Origin: Aromatoleum aromaticum EbN1
GTDB taxonomy: Bacteria; Pseudomonadota; Gammaproteobacteria; Burkholderiales; Rhodocyclaceae
Length of the DNA: 64,000 nucleotides
Direction of reading: 5' to 3'
NCBI RefSeq assembly: GCF_000025965.1
Contig: NC_006513.1
Coordinates: 2,480,001-2,544,000, forward strand
In this document: piece after piece, positions 10,286 to 20,138 of the stretch
Layout of the letters: the number at the start of each line of letters is the position of its first letter
Position numbering within the stretch: position 1 is the first letter of the stretch
Notes under the pieces: generated by a model
What the model was told of the DNA's origin: nothing
The model's input: only the letters and a program-made list of their open reading frames with translations
The model's database searches: none
Position numbers and translations under genes: made by a program

Positions 10286-11191
10286 ATGCGTCTTGCCGGT
10301 CGCGTTGCAGCTCCAGTCATCCTGCTCCCCGTAGCTTCCGCTGCCGTCGCGCAGAGCATACCGAGCAAATTCAACCTCCCGCCGCCCGTCACGCCGATCG
10401 GCGCCCAGATCTACGACCTGCACAACCTGATGCTGATCATCTGCCTGGTGATCTTCGTCGCGGTGTTCGGCGTCATGTTCTGGGCGGTATTCCGGCATCG
10501 CAAGTCGCGCGGTGCGGTGGCCGCGAATTTCCACGAGAACACGTCGGTGGAGATCGCCTGGACGATCATCCCGGTGTTCATCCTGCTCGGGATGGCGTGG
10601 CCAGCGACGAAAACGGTACTGGACATGAAGAATACCGCGGACCCCGACATCACGATCAAGGCCACCGGCTACCAGTGGAAATGGGGCTATGACTACCTGC
10701 AGGGCGAAGGGCAGGGGATCCGCTTCGTCTCGAACCTGTCCACGCCGCGTGACCAGATCGAAGGCGCGGCGCCGAAAGGCGAGCACTACCTGCTCGAAGT
10801 CGACAACCCGCTCGTCGTGCCGGTCGGCAAGCGCATCCGGGTGCTGACGACGGCCAACGACGTGATCCACTCGTGGTGGGTGCCGGCGTTCGGCGTCAAG
10901 CAGGATGCGATCCCCGGTTTCATCCGCGACGCGTGGTTCCGCGCCGATACCGAAGGCGTGTATCGCGGCAACTGCGCCGAGCTGTGCGGACGCGATCACG
11001 GCTTCATGCCGGTCGAAGTGCACGTCGTGTCGCAGCAGGCTTACACCGAATGGGTCGCCCGCCAGCTCGCGGCAGGGGCGGCATCTGACACGGCAGGCGC
11101 AACGGCGCAGGGCGCGACGCCGGTGCCCGCCGCACCGACTGAAGGGGTTGCGCAATCCGCGCCCGCGAACGCCGCCCCCGCAGGCAACTGA
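10286..11191 (+). CDS. coxB: Cytochrome c oxidase subunit II
   Basis: Subunit II receives electrons from cytochrome c through the binuclear CuA centre and passes them to subunit I. The 301-residue protein has a signal peptide ending near ASAAVAQS, two membrane helices (~45-65 and ~90-110), and a periplasmic cupredoxin domain. CuA ligands are visible as HSWWVPAFG and [12 protein letters not shown] (Cys-x3-Cys-x3-His-x2-Met). The C-terminal ~45 residues form an Ala/Pro-rich tail without a heme motif, so this is not the caa3 type. ATG 10286 follows AGAGGTTGGGAC, a plausible ribosome-binding site. It is the first gene of the oxidase cluster. Confidence 0.95.
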   Translation: MRLAGRVAAPVILLPVASAAVAQSIPSKFNLPPPVTPIGAQIYDLHNLMLIICLVIFVAVFGVMFWAVFRHRKSRGAVAANFHENTSVEIAWTIIPVFILLGMAWPATKTVLDMKNTADPDITIKATGYQWKWGYDYLQGEGQGIRFVSNLSTPRDQIEGAAPKGEHYLLEVDNPLVVPVGKRIRVLTTANDVIHSWWVPAFGVKQDAIPGFIRDAWFRADTEGVYRGNCAELCGRDHGFMPVEVHVVSQQAYTEWVARQLAAGAASDTAGATAQGATPVPAAPTEGVAQSAPANAAPAGN

Positions 11192-11256
11192 ACGGCAGCA
11201 CGAAGCGCAGCACTCGCTCCAGCCGGCAAGCCGGAGCGGAACGTCAAGGAGGCAGC

Positions 11257-12834
11257 ATGGCCGCGGTAACCCCCGATCAGTTGCACGACCACCATCATGG
11301 CCCGACCGGGCTGATGCGCTGGATCACGACGACGAATCACAAGGACATCGGCACGATGTACCTGATCTTCGCCTTCGTGATGTTCCTGTCCGGCGGCGTG
11401 CTGGCGCTGACGATCCGCGCCGAACTGTTCCAGCCAGGCCTGCAGATCGTCCAGCCGGAGTTCTTCAACCAGCTCACGACGATGCACGGCCTGGTGATGA
11501 TCTTCGGCGCGATCATGCCGGCTTTCGTCGGCTTCGCGAACTGGCAGATCCCGCTGATGATCGGCGCCAGCGACATGGCCTTCGCGCGCATGAACAACTG
11601 GAGCTTCTGGCTGCTGCCGCCGGCGGCAATCCTGCTGATCGGCTCGTTCTTCGTGCCCGGCGGCGCGACCGCGGCGGGATGGACGATGTACGCGCCGCTG
11701 TCGGTGCAGATGGGCATCGGCCAGGACATGGCGATCTTCGCGGTGCACATCATGGGGATCAGCTCGATCATGGGCGCGATCAACATCGTCGTCACGGTGC
11801 TCAACATGCGCGCGCCGGGCATGAGACTGATGAAAATGCCCCTGTTCTGTTGGGCGTGGCTGATCACGGCCTACCTGCTGATCGCGGTGATGCCGGTGCT
11901 CGCCGGCGCGGTGACGATGGTGCTCACCGACCGGCACTTCGGTACGAGCTTCTTCAACGCCGCGGGCGGCGGCGACCCGGTGATGTACCAGCACATCTTC
12001 TGGTTCTTCGGTCACCCGGAGGTGTACATCATGATTCTCCCGGCCTTCGGCATCATCAGCCACATCATCCCGACGTTCGCCAGAAAACCGCTGTTCGGCT
12101 ACGCGTCGATGGTGTATGCGCTCGCAGCGATCGCGATCCTGAGCTTCTCGGTGTGGGCGCACCACATGTTCACGACCGGCATGCCGGCTGTCGGGCAGCT
12201 GTTCTTCATGTACGCGACGATGCTGATCGCGGTGCCGACGGGCGTGAAAGTGTTCAACTGGACCGCAACGATGTGGCGCGGCTCGATGAGTTTCGAGCCA
12301 CCGATGCTGTGGGCGGTCGGGTTCATCCTGGTGTTCACGATCGGCGGCTTCACCGGCCTGATCGTCGCGGTCGCGCCGATCGACATCCAGGTGCAGGACA
12401 CCTATTACGTCGTCGCGCATTTCCACTACGTGCTGGTGGCCGGCAGCCTCTTCGCGCTGTTCGGCGGCGCGTACTACTGGCTGCCGAAATGGACCGGCCA
12501 CATGCCTGACGAGCGGCTCGGCAAAATCCACTTCTGGTGCTCGATGGTGTTCTTCAACATCGCGTTCTTCCCGATGCATTTCCTCGGGCTCGCCGGCATG
12601 CCGCGGCGCATCCCGGACTACGCGCTGCAGTTCGCCGACTTCAACATGCTCGCGACGATCGGCGCGTTCGGCTTCGGTCTGTCGCAGCTGATCTTCATCG
12701 TCGTCGCGGTGAAATGCGTGCGGGGCGGGGCGAAGGCATCGGCGCGCGCGTGGGAGGGTGCCGACGGACTGGAATGGACAGTGCCTTCACCGGCGCCGTA
12801 CCACACCTTCGAGGAAGCGCCGGTCGTGAGGTGA
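11257..12834 (+). CDS. ctaD: Cytochrome c oxidase subunit I
   Basis: The catalytic heme-copper subunit reduces O2 to water at the heme a3-CuB site and pumps protons. The 525-residue, 12-helix protein shows [11 protein letters not shown] (CuB His and the His-Tyr crosslink segment), the heme a/a3 ligand region [10 protein letters not shown], and the N-terminal heme a histidine in [13 protein letters not shown] 11257 follows AAGGAGGCAGC. It overlaps the start of the next small gene region and belongs to the A-type aa3 oxidase family. Confidence 0.97.
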   Translation: MAAVTPDQLHDHHHGPTGLMRWITTTNHKDIGTMYLIFAFVMFLSGGVLALTIRAELFQPGLQIVQPEFFNQLTTMHGLVMIFGAIMPAFVGFANWQIPLMIGASDMAFARMNNWSFWLLPPAAILLIGSFFVPGGATAAGWTMYAPLSVQMGIGQDMAIFAVHIMGISSIMGAINIVVTVLNMRAPGMRLMKMPLFCWAWLITAYLLIAVMPVLAGAVTMVLTDRHFGTSFFNAAGGGDPVMYQHIFWFFGHPEVYIMILPAFGIISHIIPTFARKPLFGYASMVYALAAIAILSFSVWAHHMFTTGMPAVGQLFFMYATMLIAVPTGVKVFNWTATMWRGSMSFEPPMLWAVGFILVFTIGGFTGLIVAVAPIDIQVQDTYYVVAHFHYVLVAGSLFALFGGAYYWLPKWTGHMPDERLGKIHFWCSMVFFNIAFFPMHFLGLAGMPRRIPDYALQFADFNMLATIGAFGFGLSQLIFIVVAVKCVRGGAKASARAWEGADGLEWTVPSPAPYHTFEEAPVVR

Positions 12835-12842
12835 TGAGGAAC

Positions 12843-12956
12843 ATGACAAGGGACCCGCGCCGCTCGGCCAACCTCCGCACCGCCCTGGTGCTGGCGGCGC
12901 TCGCCCTCGCGTTCTTCGTCGCCGTCATCTTCAAGTACGGAGTGTTCGCGCGATGA
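12843..12956 (+). CDS. Small cytochrome oxidase assembly membrane protein
   Basis: The 37-residue protein has one membrane helix ([23 protein letters not shown]). Tiny proteins of this design sit between ctaD and ctaG in many betaproteobacteria and are annotated as cytochrome oxidase small assembly proteins; their exact role is unproven. An ATG at 12834 overlapping the ctaD stop is also possible and would add three residues. Its stop overlaps the start of ctaG (ATGA), pointing to translational coupling. Confidence 0.8.
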   Translation: MTRDPRRSANLRTALVLAALALAFFVAVIFKYGVFAR

Positions 12957-13510
12957 GCATGATCGCTGCCGAGAATCGCCGGCTGCTGTTGCGCCTCGCA
13001 GTGGCGGCGGTGGTGATGTTCGGCTTCGGCTTCCTGCTCGTGCCGTTCTACGAAAAGATCTGCGAAGTCGCCGGCGTCAACAACCTGCTGCGGCCCGATC
13101 GCGTCGCGAACTCGCAGGTGGACGCTTCGCGCACGATCACCGTGCAGTTCGACGCAAACACCCACGACCTGCCGTGGCGCTTTCGCCCGATGCAGGCAGC
13201 CGTGAAAGTCCACCCGGGGGAACTGGTGACGATCGCGTACGAAGTGTCGAACATCCGCGACGAGCCGGTCACCGGACAGGCCGTGCCGAGCTACGGGCCG
13301 CAGCGGGCGGGGAAGTTCTTCCGCAAGCTGGACTGCTTCTGCTTCACGCAGCAGACGCTCCAGGCGGGCGAAAAGCGCACGATGCCGGTGGCCTTCGTCG
13401 TCGATGCCGAGTTGCCTGCCGAAATCACGACGATCACGCTGTCTTATACCTTCTTCGAGATCGCGGGCCGGCGGGTGGTCGGCGCATCCGGGGGTGGAGC
13501 CGCGTCTTGA
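12953..13510 (+). CDS. ctaG: Cytochrome c oxidase assembly protein CtaG (Cox11)
   Basis: Cox11/CtaG delivers copper to the CuB site of subunit I. The 185-residue protein has an N-terminal membrane anchor (~residues 10-30) and a periplasmic immunoglobulin-like domain. The Cu(I)-binding motif is visible as KLDCFCFTQQ (CFCF). The start overlaps the preceding small gene by four bases, and its stop overlaps a TTG start of the next gene, so the cluster is tightly coupled. Confidence 0.95.
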   Translation: MSMIAAENRRLLLRLAVAAVVMFGFGFLLVPFYEKICEVAGVNNLLRPDRVANSQVDASRTITVQFDANTHDLPWRFRPMQAAVKVHPGELVTIAYEVSNIRDEPVTGQAVPSYGPQRAGKFFRKLDCFCFTQQTLQAGEKRTMPVAFVVDAELPAEITTITLSYTFFEIAGRRVVGASGGGAAS

Positions 13511-13758
13511 GCGATGAACGGGACGACGGCCAATTGCCGGAGCCGGGGCCGGAACCGCAGGGCGAGCCGCGCCGGGCCGGTTTCTGGGCGACATTCAGGG
13601 CCGTGCTGTGGTCGTTTCTGGGGGTGCGGCGGCACGACGCCTACCATCGCGACGCCACTTCGCTGGACCCGAAGCTGGTCGTCGCGGTCGGGCTGCTGGC
13701 GGGATTGCTGTTCGTGCTCGGCCTCGTCACGGTCGTGCACTTCGTCGTCGGAGCATAG
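13507..13758 (+). CDS. DUF2970-type small membrane protein of the oxidase cluster
   Basis: The 83-residue protein has a Pro/Glu-rich N-terminus, the segment WATFRAVLWSFLGVRRHDAY, and one C-terminal transmembrane helix (LVVAVGLLAGLLFVLGLVTVV). Genes of this type (DUF2970) recur between ctaG and coxC in betaproteobacteria; function unknown. The start is probably TTG 13507, which overlaps the ctaG stop (TTGA) and has GGTGGAG about ten bases upstream. No ATG gives the conserved segment intact with a longer N-terminus. Confidence 0.78.
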   Translation: MSDERDDGQLPEPGPEPQGEPRRAGFWATFRAVLWSFLGVRRHDAYHRDATSLDPKLVVAVGLLAGLLFVLGLVTVVHFVVGA

Positions 13759-13776
13759 AAGGTCTGGGAGGCAGTC

Positions 13777-14628
13777 ATGACGCACACGCTGGACAAATAC
13801 TTCGTGCCGGAGCCGTCGAAGTACCCGATCTTCGGCTCGATCGCGCTGCTGCTGTCCGCATCCGGCGCGGTGATGTGGCTGAACGATATCGGGCAGGGAC
13901 GATGGGTGCTGTTGCTCGGCGTCGCGACGCTCGTCTATATGCTTTTCGGCTGGTTCGGACAGGTGATCCGCGAATCGCAGAGCGGCAAGTACGGCCAGCG
14001 GGTCGACCGCTCGTTTCGCTGGTCGATGGGCTGGTTCATCTTTTCGGAGGTGATGTTCTTTTCCGCGTTCTTCGGCGCGCTGTTCTACGCTCGCGTGCTG
14101 AGCGTGCCGTGGCTCGCGAGCGGCGCGAACGAGGCATTGATCTGGCAGGGTTTCACTGGCGCGTGGCCGTCCGACGGCCCCTACCTGGCGGACCCTTTCA
14201 CGCCGATGGGCGCGTGGGGCATTCCGGCGCTGAACACGCTGATCCTGCTGTCATCGGGCGTGACGCTGACGTGGGCGCATTACGGCCTGCTAAAGGACAA
14301 CCGCAGCCAGCTCAAGATCGGCCTGCTGCTGACGATCCTGCTCGGCGTGACGTTCCTCGGCTTCCAGATCTACGAATACGTCCACGCTTACCGGGAGCTG
14401 AATCTCCAGCTCGACACCGGCATCTACGGCTCGACGTTCTTCATGCTGACCGGCTTCCACGGTCTGCACGTGACGATTGGCGCGATCATGCTGACGGTGG
14501 CGCTCGGCCGCGTGCTCGCCGGCCACTTCAGCCCGGAGCACCATTTCGCCTTCGAGGCGACCGCGTGGTACTGGCACTTCGTGGACGTCGTGTGGCTGAT
14601 GCTGTTCGTCGTCGTGTATTGGCTATGA
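13777..14628 (+). CDS. coxC: Cytochrome c oxidase subunit III
   Basis: Subunit III is a seven-helix membrane subunit that stabilises the oxidase and its proton uptake. The 283-residue protein shows FFSAFFGALFYAR, a long TFLGFQIYEY segment and the C-terminal GFHGLHVTIG followed by FEATAWYWHFVDVVWL, all hallmarks of the family. ATG 13777 follows GGGAGGCAGTC. Its 3' end overlaps by six bases the 3' end of a small gene on the other strand. Confidence 0.96.
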   Translation: MTHTLDKYFVPEPSKYPIFGSIALLLSASGAVMWLNDIGQGRWVLLLGVATLVYMLFGWFGQVIRESQSGKYGQRVDRSFRWSMGWFIFSEVMFFSAFFGALFYARVLSVPWLASGANEALIWQGFTGAWPSDGPYLADPFTPMGAWGIPALNTLILLSSGVTLTWAHYGLLKDNRSQLKIGLLLTILLGVTFLGFQIYEYVHAYRELNLQLDTGIYGSTFFMLTGFHGLHVTIGAIMLTVALGRVLAGHFSPEHHFAFEATAWYWHFVDVVWLMLFVVVYWL

Positions 14629-14823
14629 GCCGAGGCGCTGCGTGATCAGTCCCGAGGCCAGCCCCGCCATCAGCAGCACGAACAGCGCGATCGACAGCGC
14701 GACGCGCAGCGCAAGCGCATGCACGGTACGCCGGCCCTTGCCCTGGTCGCGCAGCAGGAACACCAGTGCCGACGCGAGGCTGCCGACGATGAGCACCAGA
14801 AAGAGGATCACGACGACGTGCAT
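14623..14823 (-). CDS. Twin-transmembrane (DUF2909-type) protein, opposite strand
   Basis: The 66-residue protein has two hydrophobic helices (VVVILFLVLIVGSLASALVFLL and VALSIALFVLLMAGLASGLI) separated by a basic loop (RDQGKGRRTVHAL). This layout matches the DUF2909 twin-transmembrane proteins often found reversed between coxC and SURF1 in betaproteobacteria. ATG 14823 is preceded by GGAG at suitable spacing. It is transcribed against the oxidase operon and overlaps the last six bases of coxC. Confidence 0.78.
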   Translation of the reverse strand: MHVVVILFLVLIVGSLASALVFLLRDQGKGRRTVHALALRVALSIALFVLLMAGLASGLITQRLGS

Positions 14824-14883
14824 GACGGGACTCCGGCGAACTGGCGAAGAGTTCCATTCTGGTGGAAACGGACGACGGCGGCG

Positions 14884-15576
14884 ATGATTTTCCGCCGCTT
14901 TCATCCGTTGCCGCTGATCGCCGGGTTCGCGCTGGCGCTGCTGACCGCGCAGCTCGGCAGCTGGCAGCTGGATCGGGCGGCCGAGAAGACCGCGCTGCAG
15001 GCGCGCATCGAATCGGCGGCGGCTGCCGCACCGGTTTCGCCTTCGGCCGCGATGGAAGTGGTCGAATGGCAGCCGGTCCGGCTGGACGGTGAATGGGTCC
15101 CGGCGGCGACGATCTATCTCGATAACCGCGTCCGCCGCGGCCGGCCAGGCTACGAAGTCCTGACGCCGCTGCGCCTCGCAGGCGACGCCGGCTGGGTGCT
15201 GGTCAATCGCGGCTGGACCGCCGCGGGCGCGGACCGCGCCGTATTGCCCGATGCGACGCCTGCGGCGGGAGGCGTCACCCTTGCCGGCATCGTCCGCGTG
15301 CCGCAGGCCGATCCTTTCACCCTGGCGCCAGAGGCCGCGCAGGGGCGGGTCTGGCAGTACCTCGACATGGAGCGCTACCGCGCGCTGTCCGGGCTCGCCG
15401 TGCGCGACTGGATCGTCTACCAGACCTCCGCCGCCGCCGATGGCCTGCAGCGCGACTGGCCGCGACCCGACGCCGGTATCGACCGCCACCGTGGCTATGC
15501 GTTGCAGTGGTACTCGCTCGCCGGATTGTCGCTTGTGATGACTGGCGTGTATGTCTTCAGGAGGTTCAGGTCATGA
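14884..15576 (+). CDS. SURF1-family cytochrome oxidase biogenesis protein
   Basis: SURF1 proteins assist heme a insertion into subunit I. The 230-residue protein has the standard layout: N-terminal helix (~8-28), periplasmic domain, C-terminal helix (~205-225). Recognisable family pieces are LGSWQLDRAAEK, YLDNRVRRGRPGYEVLTPL, WVLVNRGW and the C-terminal YALQWYSLA. The ribosome-binding site is weak. It ends four bases into the next gene (ATGA-type overlap). Confidence 0.93.
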   Translation: MIFRRFHPLPLIAGFALALLTAQLGSWQLDRAAEKTALQARIESAAAAAPVSPSAAMEVVEWQPVRLDGEWVPAATIYLDNRVRRGRPGYEVLTPLRLAGDAGWVLVNRGWTAAGADRAVLPDATPAAGGVTLAGIVRVPQADPFTLAPEAAQGRVWQYLDMERYRALSGLAVRDWIVYQTSAAADGLQRDWPRPDAGIDRHRGYALQWYSLAGLSLVMTGVYVFRRFRS

Positions 15577-16142
15577 CGCAACGCAGTGCCAAACTCACGC
15601 TCGCCGTGCTTGTGCTGGTGTGCACCCTGCCGGTTGCGGCATCGTATTTCGCCTATTACGTGTGGCAGCCGCAGGGCCAGGTGAATTATGGCGAGCTGAT
15701 CCCGCCCGCTCCGCTGCCCGACGCGGTCCTCCCTGGCGTGTCCGGCCAGCCGCCGTTCGAACGGGAGGCGCTGGACGGCCGGTGGACGCTCGTCTATGCG
15801 GGCTCCGGCGCCTGCGGGGCGGATTGCGAACGGGCTTTGTACGCGGCGCGCCAGTCCCGTCTCGCGCAGGGCAAGGAGATGACGCGCGTCGAGCGGCTGT
15901 GGCTCGTCACTGACGACGTCGACCCGCCGGCGGCGCTGCTCGGCCGGTACGAAGGGTTACGGGTCGCGCGCGCCGGCTCGCCGTGGCTCGTCCGCTTTCC
16001 CGGCGCGACGCAGGGCGTTCACATGTTCCTCGTGGATCCGCTGGGCAATGTGATGATGCGTTTCCCCGTGCCGACCGACATCAAGAGGGTGATCAAGGAC
16101 CTGGAGCGTCTGCTCAAATATTCCGGACTCGGACGGGGGTGA
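15573..16142 (+). CDS. SCO-like membrane-anchored thioredoxin-fold protein
   Basis: The 189-residue protein has one N-terminal membrane anchor (~8-30) and a periplasmic domain with a CxxxC motif, GACGADC (Cys81 and Cys85), plus a later QGVHMFLVDPLGNVMMRF segment. The CxxxC spacing and following VDP-GN block resemble SCO copper chaperones. It is shorter than SCO and diverges elsewhere, and a second, canonical SCO lies at the end of the same cluster. It probably helps copper insertion or CuA thiol reduction, which is an inference. AGGAGGTTCAGGTC precedes the ATG. Confidence 0.8.
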   Translation: MTQRSAKLTLAVLVLVCTLPVAASYFAYYVWQPQGQVNYGELIPPAPLPDAVLPGVSGQPPFEREALDGRWTLVYAGSGACGADCERALYAARQSRLAQGKEMTRVERLWLVTDDVDPPAALLGRYEGLRVARAGSPWLVRFPGATQGVHMFLVDPLGNVMMRFPVPTDIKRVIKDLERLLKYSGLGRG

Positions 16143-16179
16143 CGACGTGCACGCTGCGAACGCTGCCGAAGAGGCACGG

Positions 16180-17217
16180 ATGACGCTCTACCGCCGCCTG
16201 GTGCTGGCCGCGCTGGCGCTGACCACGCTGGTGGTCGTGTTCGGCGCCTATGTGCGACTCTCCGACGCCGGTCTCGGTTGTCCCGACTGGCCCGGGTGCT
16301 ACGGTCGGCTCACGCCGCATCATGCCGCGACGGACATCCTGGAGACGCATGCTGCCGATCCGCACGGGCCGGTGAGCCTGCCCAAGGCGTGGAAGGAGAT
16401 GATCCACCGCTATCTGGCGGCGAGCCTCGGGCTGCTGATCATTGCGGTCGCGGTGCTCGCGTGGCGCAAGCGCGATGACCCGGCGAGTTCCCCGCGTGTC
16501 GCCGCTGCGCTCGTCGGCCTCGTGATCTTCCAGGGGCTGCTCGGTAAATGGACCGTCACGCTGCTGCTCAAGCCGGCGATCGTCACCGCGCATCTGCTCG
16601 GCGGCCTGGCGACGCTGGGATTGCTCGCGTGGCTCGCGCTGAAGGCGTGGCGGATGCCACCGGTCACCGTGTCGCGCAGCCTGCTGGGCGCCACGCGGGT
16701 CGCGCTGGTGCTGCTCGTGGTCCAGATCATGCTCGGCGGCTGGACCAGCACGAATTACGCGGCGCTCGCGTGCAGCGATTTTCCTGCGTGTCAAGGGAGC
16801 TTCTGGCCGCCTGCGGACTACGCCGATGCGTTCCATGTCGTGCGCGAACTCGGCATGACCGCCGACGGCGAGATCCTGTCGCTCGCCGCGCTGACTGCGA
16901 TCCACTGGTCACACCGGATCGGGGCTGCGCTCGTCGCGCTGGCGCTGTCGCTCCTTGCCGGGGCGCTGTTCAGGCGCCGCGCGACGCGAGGGGCCGGCCT
17001 CGCGCTGTTCGCCGCGCTCGCGCTGCAGACCGCGCTCGGCGTGGCGAATGTCCTGTTCAGCCTGCCGCTGCCGCTTGCCGTCGCGCACAACGCGGGCGCG
17101 GCGCTGCTGCTCGGAGTGATGGTGACGATCAACTACCGGATGCGCGCCATGCCTCGGTTGGCCGCAGTGGGGAGAAGCGAACATGAGCGTGCTGAACACG
17201 AGAACTCTTACGCTTGA
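16180..17217 (+). CDS. ctaA: Heme A synthase CtaA (Cox15)
   Basis: CtaA oxidises the C8 methyl group of heme O to make heme A for the aa3 oxidase. The 345-residue, eight-helix membrane protein shows [18 protein letters not shown], the EMIHRYLA histidine, HLLGG, the second-half repeat [27 protein letters not shown] and a final VAHNAGAA histidine. ATG 16180 follows GAAGAGGCACGG; a GTG at 16147 with GGGGGTG upstream would add 11 residues. It overlaps cyoE by 35 bases. Confidence 0.95.
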   Translation: MTLYRRLVLAALALTTLVVVFGAYVRLSDAGLGCPDWPGCYGRLTPHHAATDILETHAADPHGPVSLPKAWKEMIHRYLAASLGLLIIAVAVLAWRKRDDPASSPRVAAALVGLVIFQGLLGKWTVTLLLKPAIVTAHLLGGLATLGLLAWLALKAWRMPPVTVSRSLLGATRVALVLLVVQIMLGGWTSTNYAALACSDFPACQGSFWPPADYADAFHVVRELGMTADGEILSLAALTAIHWSHRIGAALVALALSLLAGALFRRRATRGAGLALFAALALQTALGVANVLFSLPLPLAVAHNAGAALLLGVMVTINYRMRAMPRLAAVGRSEHERAEHENSYA

Positions 17218-18097
17218 CCGCCATGCCGCCGCCCGGCGGCTGCATGCGTTCTATGTGCTGACGAAACCGCGCGTCAATACGCTGATCGTGTTTTGCGCCG
17301 TGATCGGGATGTTCCTCGCGGTGCCCGACGGGCTGCCGGATCCGAAAAGCGTCGTCGCCGCGACGCTGGGCATCGCCTTCGTCGCCGGCGCCGCAGCGGC
17401 GATGAACTGCCTCATCGAAGCCCACATCGACGCCCGCATGGCGCGCACCCGTCACCGCCCGCTGCCCCGCGGCGAACTCGCGCCGGCCGAGACGCTGCTC
17501 TTTGCCGGCGTGCTCGGCGGCACCGGGCTGACGGTGCTGTACCACTGGGTGAATCCGCTGACGATGTGGCTGACGCTTGCGACTTTCGTCGGCTACGCCG
17601 TCGTCTATACGGTCCTGCTCAAGCCGCGCACGCCGCAGAACATCGTGATCGGGGGCGCCTCCGGAGCGATGCCGCCGGTGCTTGGCTGGGCCGCCGTCAC
17701 CGGCGAAGTCAGCGCCGACGCCCTGTTGCTGTTCCTGATCATCTTCGCCTGGACGCCGCCGCATTTCTGGGCGCTAGCGCTCTATCGCAGCGCCGACTAT
17801 GCGCGCGCCGGCCTGCCGATGCTGCCGGTGACCCACGGGCCGGAATTCACCCGCCTGTCGGTGCTGCTCTACACCTGCATCCTGTTCGGCGTCACGCTGC
17901 TGCCGTTTGCGACGCGAATGAGCGGTCCGCTGTATCTCGTCTGCGCCGTCGCGCTCGGCATTGGCTTCCTGCGCCATGCGTGGCGCCTGTACGCCGACTA
18001 CAGCGACGCGTTCGCGCGGCGCACGTTCCGCTTCTCGATCCTGTATCTGTTCTTGCTCTTCGCGGCGCTCCTGATGGATCATTACCTCCCGCTCTGA
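17183..18097 (+). CDS. cyoE: Protoheme IX farnesyltransferase (heme O synthase)
   Basis: This UbiA-family prenyltransferase adds the hydroxyethylfarnesyl tail to protoheme. The 304-residue multi-pass protein shows [30 protein letters not shown] (the DxxxD-type Mg-prenyl diphosphate motif), [10 protein letters not shown] and the second acidic block [19 protein letters not shown]. The start lies inside the ctaA end (35-base overlap), with GGGGAGAAGCGAAC before the ATG. Together with CtaA it completes heme A synthesis in the cluster. Confidence 0.96.
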   Translation: MSVLNTRTLTLDRHAAARRLHAFYVLTKPRVNTLIVFCAVIGMFLAVPDGLPDPKSVVAATLGIAFVAGAAAAMNCLIEAHIDARMARTRHRPLPRGELAPAETLLFAGVLGGTGLTVLYHWVNPLTMWLTLATFVGYAVVYTVLLKPRTPQNIVIGGASGAMPPVLGWAAVTGEVSADALLLFLIIFAWTPPHFWALALYRSADYARAGLPMLPVTHGPEFTRLSVLLYTCILFGVTLLPFATRMSGPLYLVCAVALGIGFLRHAWRLYADYSDAFARRTFRFSILYLFLLFAALLMDHYLPL

Positions 18098-18129
18098 TCC
18101 CGCTGCCCTTGCAGCCCGCCGACGTCCCG

Positions 18130-18717
18130 ATGCTACGCTCCCTGATCCTCGCGACCGCGCTTGCGCTCGCGGGCTGTACCGATTCCTCAGCGCCCAAGCC
18201 TTCTTTCCACGCGACGGACATCACCGGCGCCGAATACGGCAGCACGTTTGCGCTGACCGACCACCACGGCACGCCGCGCACGCTGGCGGACTTCCGCGGC
18301 AAGGTCGTGACGATGTTCTTCGGCTATACGCAATGTCCGGACGTCTGCCCGACGACGCTGTCGACGATGAGCGAAGTGATGCGCCTGCTCGGGCCGGACG
18401 CCGAGCGCGTGCAAGTGCTGTTCGTCACCGTCGACCCCGAGCGCGACACGCAGGCACTGCTCGCGAACTACGTTCCGCAGTTCGATGCGCGCTTCATCGG
18501 CTTGTATGGCGACGCTGCCCAGACGCAGGCGGTGGCGAAGGATTTCCGGATTTTCTACCAGAAAAGCGGCGATACCGAAGGGGCGAACTACACCGTCGAC
18601 CACGTCGCCGGCACGTACATCTTCGATCCGACGGGGCGGTTGCGGCTGTACGTGCGGCACGGGGAATCGGCCGAAAACATCGCGGCGGACATCAGGGCGT
18701 TGCTGGCGGCGAAGTGA
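18130..18717 (+). CDS. SCO1/SenC-family copper chaperone lipoprotein
   Basis: SCO proteins transfer copper to the CuA site of subunit II. The 195-residue protein has a lipoprotein signal with lipobox LALAGC (Cys16), the CxxxC motif in GYTQCPDVCP (Cys69 and Cys73), VTVDPERDT, and the distal copper-ligand histidine in TVDHVAGTYIFDP (His158). It is the last gene of the oxidase run and is convergent with rpoH, with a structured repeat between. Confidence 0.93.
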   Translation: MLRSLILATALALAGCTDSSAPKPSFHATDITGAEYGSTFALTDHHGTPRTLADFRGKVVTMFFGYTQCPDVCPTTLSTMSEVMRLLGPDAERVQVLFVTVDPERDTQALLANYVPQFDARFIGLYGDAAQTQAVAKDFRIFYQKSGDTEGANYTVDHVAGTYIFDPTGRLRLYVRHGESAENIAADIRALLAAK

Positions 18718-18760
18718 AAGTCCCGCGACGGGCGCATGAGCCGGCAGGATGCCGGCGTCC

Positions 18761-18845
18761 GCGAGCCCCACAGGAAACGGCTTTGCCGTTTCCGCCCTCC
18801 CGGACGGCAGGATGACTCCGAGGGGCCGGCGTTTTCTCGAAAGCC

Positions 18846-18848
<3 letters not shown>
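18761..18848. repeat. Structured intergenic repeat, copy B (inverted relative of copy A)
   Basis: Read on the minus strand, the element contains AAAACGCCGG, a GGGAGGGCGG segment, and the palindrome AACGGCAAAGCCGTTTCCTG, matching copy A at 7405-7489 in order. It includes the rpoH stop codon and lies between two convergent genes, as copy A does. Confidence 0.72.
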
Positions 18849-19697
<849 letters not shown>

Positions 19698-19724
19698 ATG
19701 TACGGGTCCTCCTCGAAACCAATG

Positions 19725-19751
19725 TTAGCACTCATGGCGTTGGAGTGCTAA
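19725..19751. promoter_or_regulatory. CIRCE operator (HrcA binding site) upstream of rpoH
   Basis: The sequence is TTAGCACTC, nine bases, GAGTGCTAA: an exact match to the CIRCE consensus with the exact N9 spacing. The distal edge of the rpoH 5' region lies in it, about 28 bases upstream of the rpoH ATG. HrcA binding here would repress rpoH until heat stress titrates HrcA. Confidence 0.95.
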
Positions 19752-20027
19752 ACGCGTGTCCGGGTTCCAGCTGCGGGCATCCCGCCTGGCGATGTAGACC
19801 ACGCCGCCGGCGCCACCCGCAGCGCCGAAAGCCTTTGCTGCCGGCCGGTTTCGCCACGCTTCGCGGGCATGCATATGAAGTGGCATGTGCAGTGCATCAA
19901 TGCTGAACGTATATGTTTGGCGCGCTCGGGGGAAAGGGCCGCCATGCCCCGGTGTGCCGCATCGGGTATCCATGTTGCGTCGGTGCAACATCTTTTGCCG
20001 GCAGGGGGCGTTCCGGCCCTGCTTGAC

Positions 20028-20057
20028 TTGCGCCTGCATGCTCCCGTTTTGCACAAT
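20028..20057 (+). promoter_or_regulatory. Weak candidate promoter for the porin gene
   Basis: TTGCGC, an 18-base spacer and CACAAT lie about 80 bases upstream of the porin ATG; an overlapping TTGACT begins five bases earlier. Only partial consensus matches, judged by eye. Confidence 0.22.
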
Positions 20058-20138
20058 CGCTTCAACTTCTCGCTTGAGAGGTAAGTCGGGCCGTGGTGGA
20101 TTCCCCGGTCTCAGCTTCAAATTAGAGGAGAAACATAC

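Larger units (their letters stand above)
19698..20138. other. Divergent control region between rpoH and the porin
   Basis: These ~440 bases hold the CIRCE operator, a candidate porin promoter and a long leader. No gene or RNA structure beyond that is convincing. The open frames crossing it on the minus strand are antisense to the porin. Confidence 0.6.
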
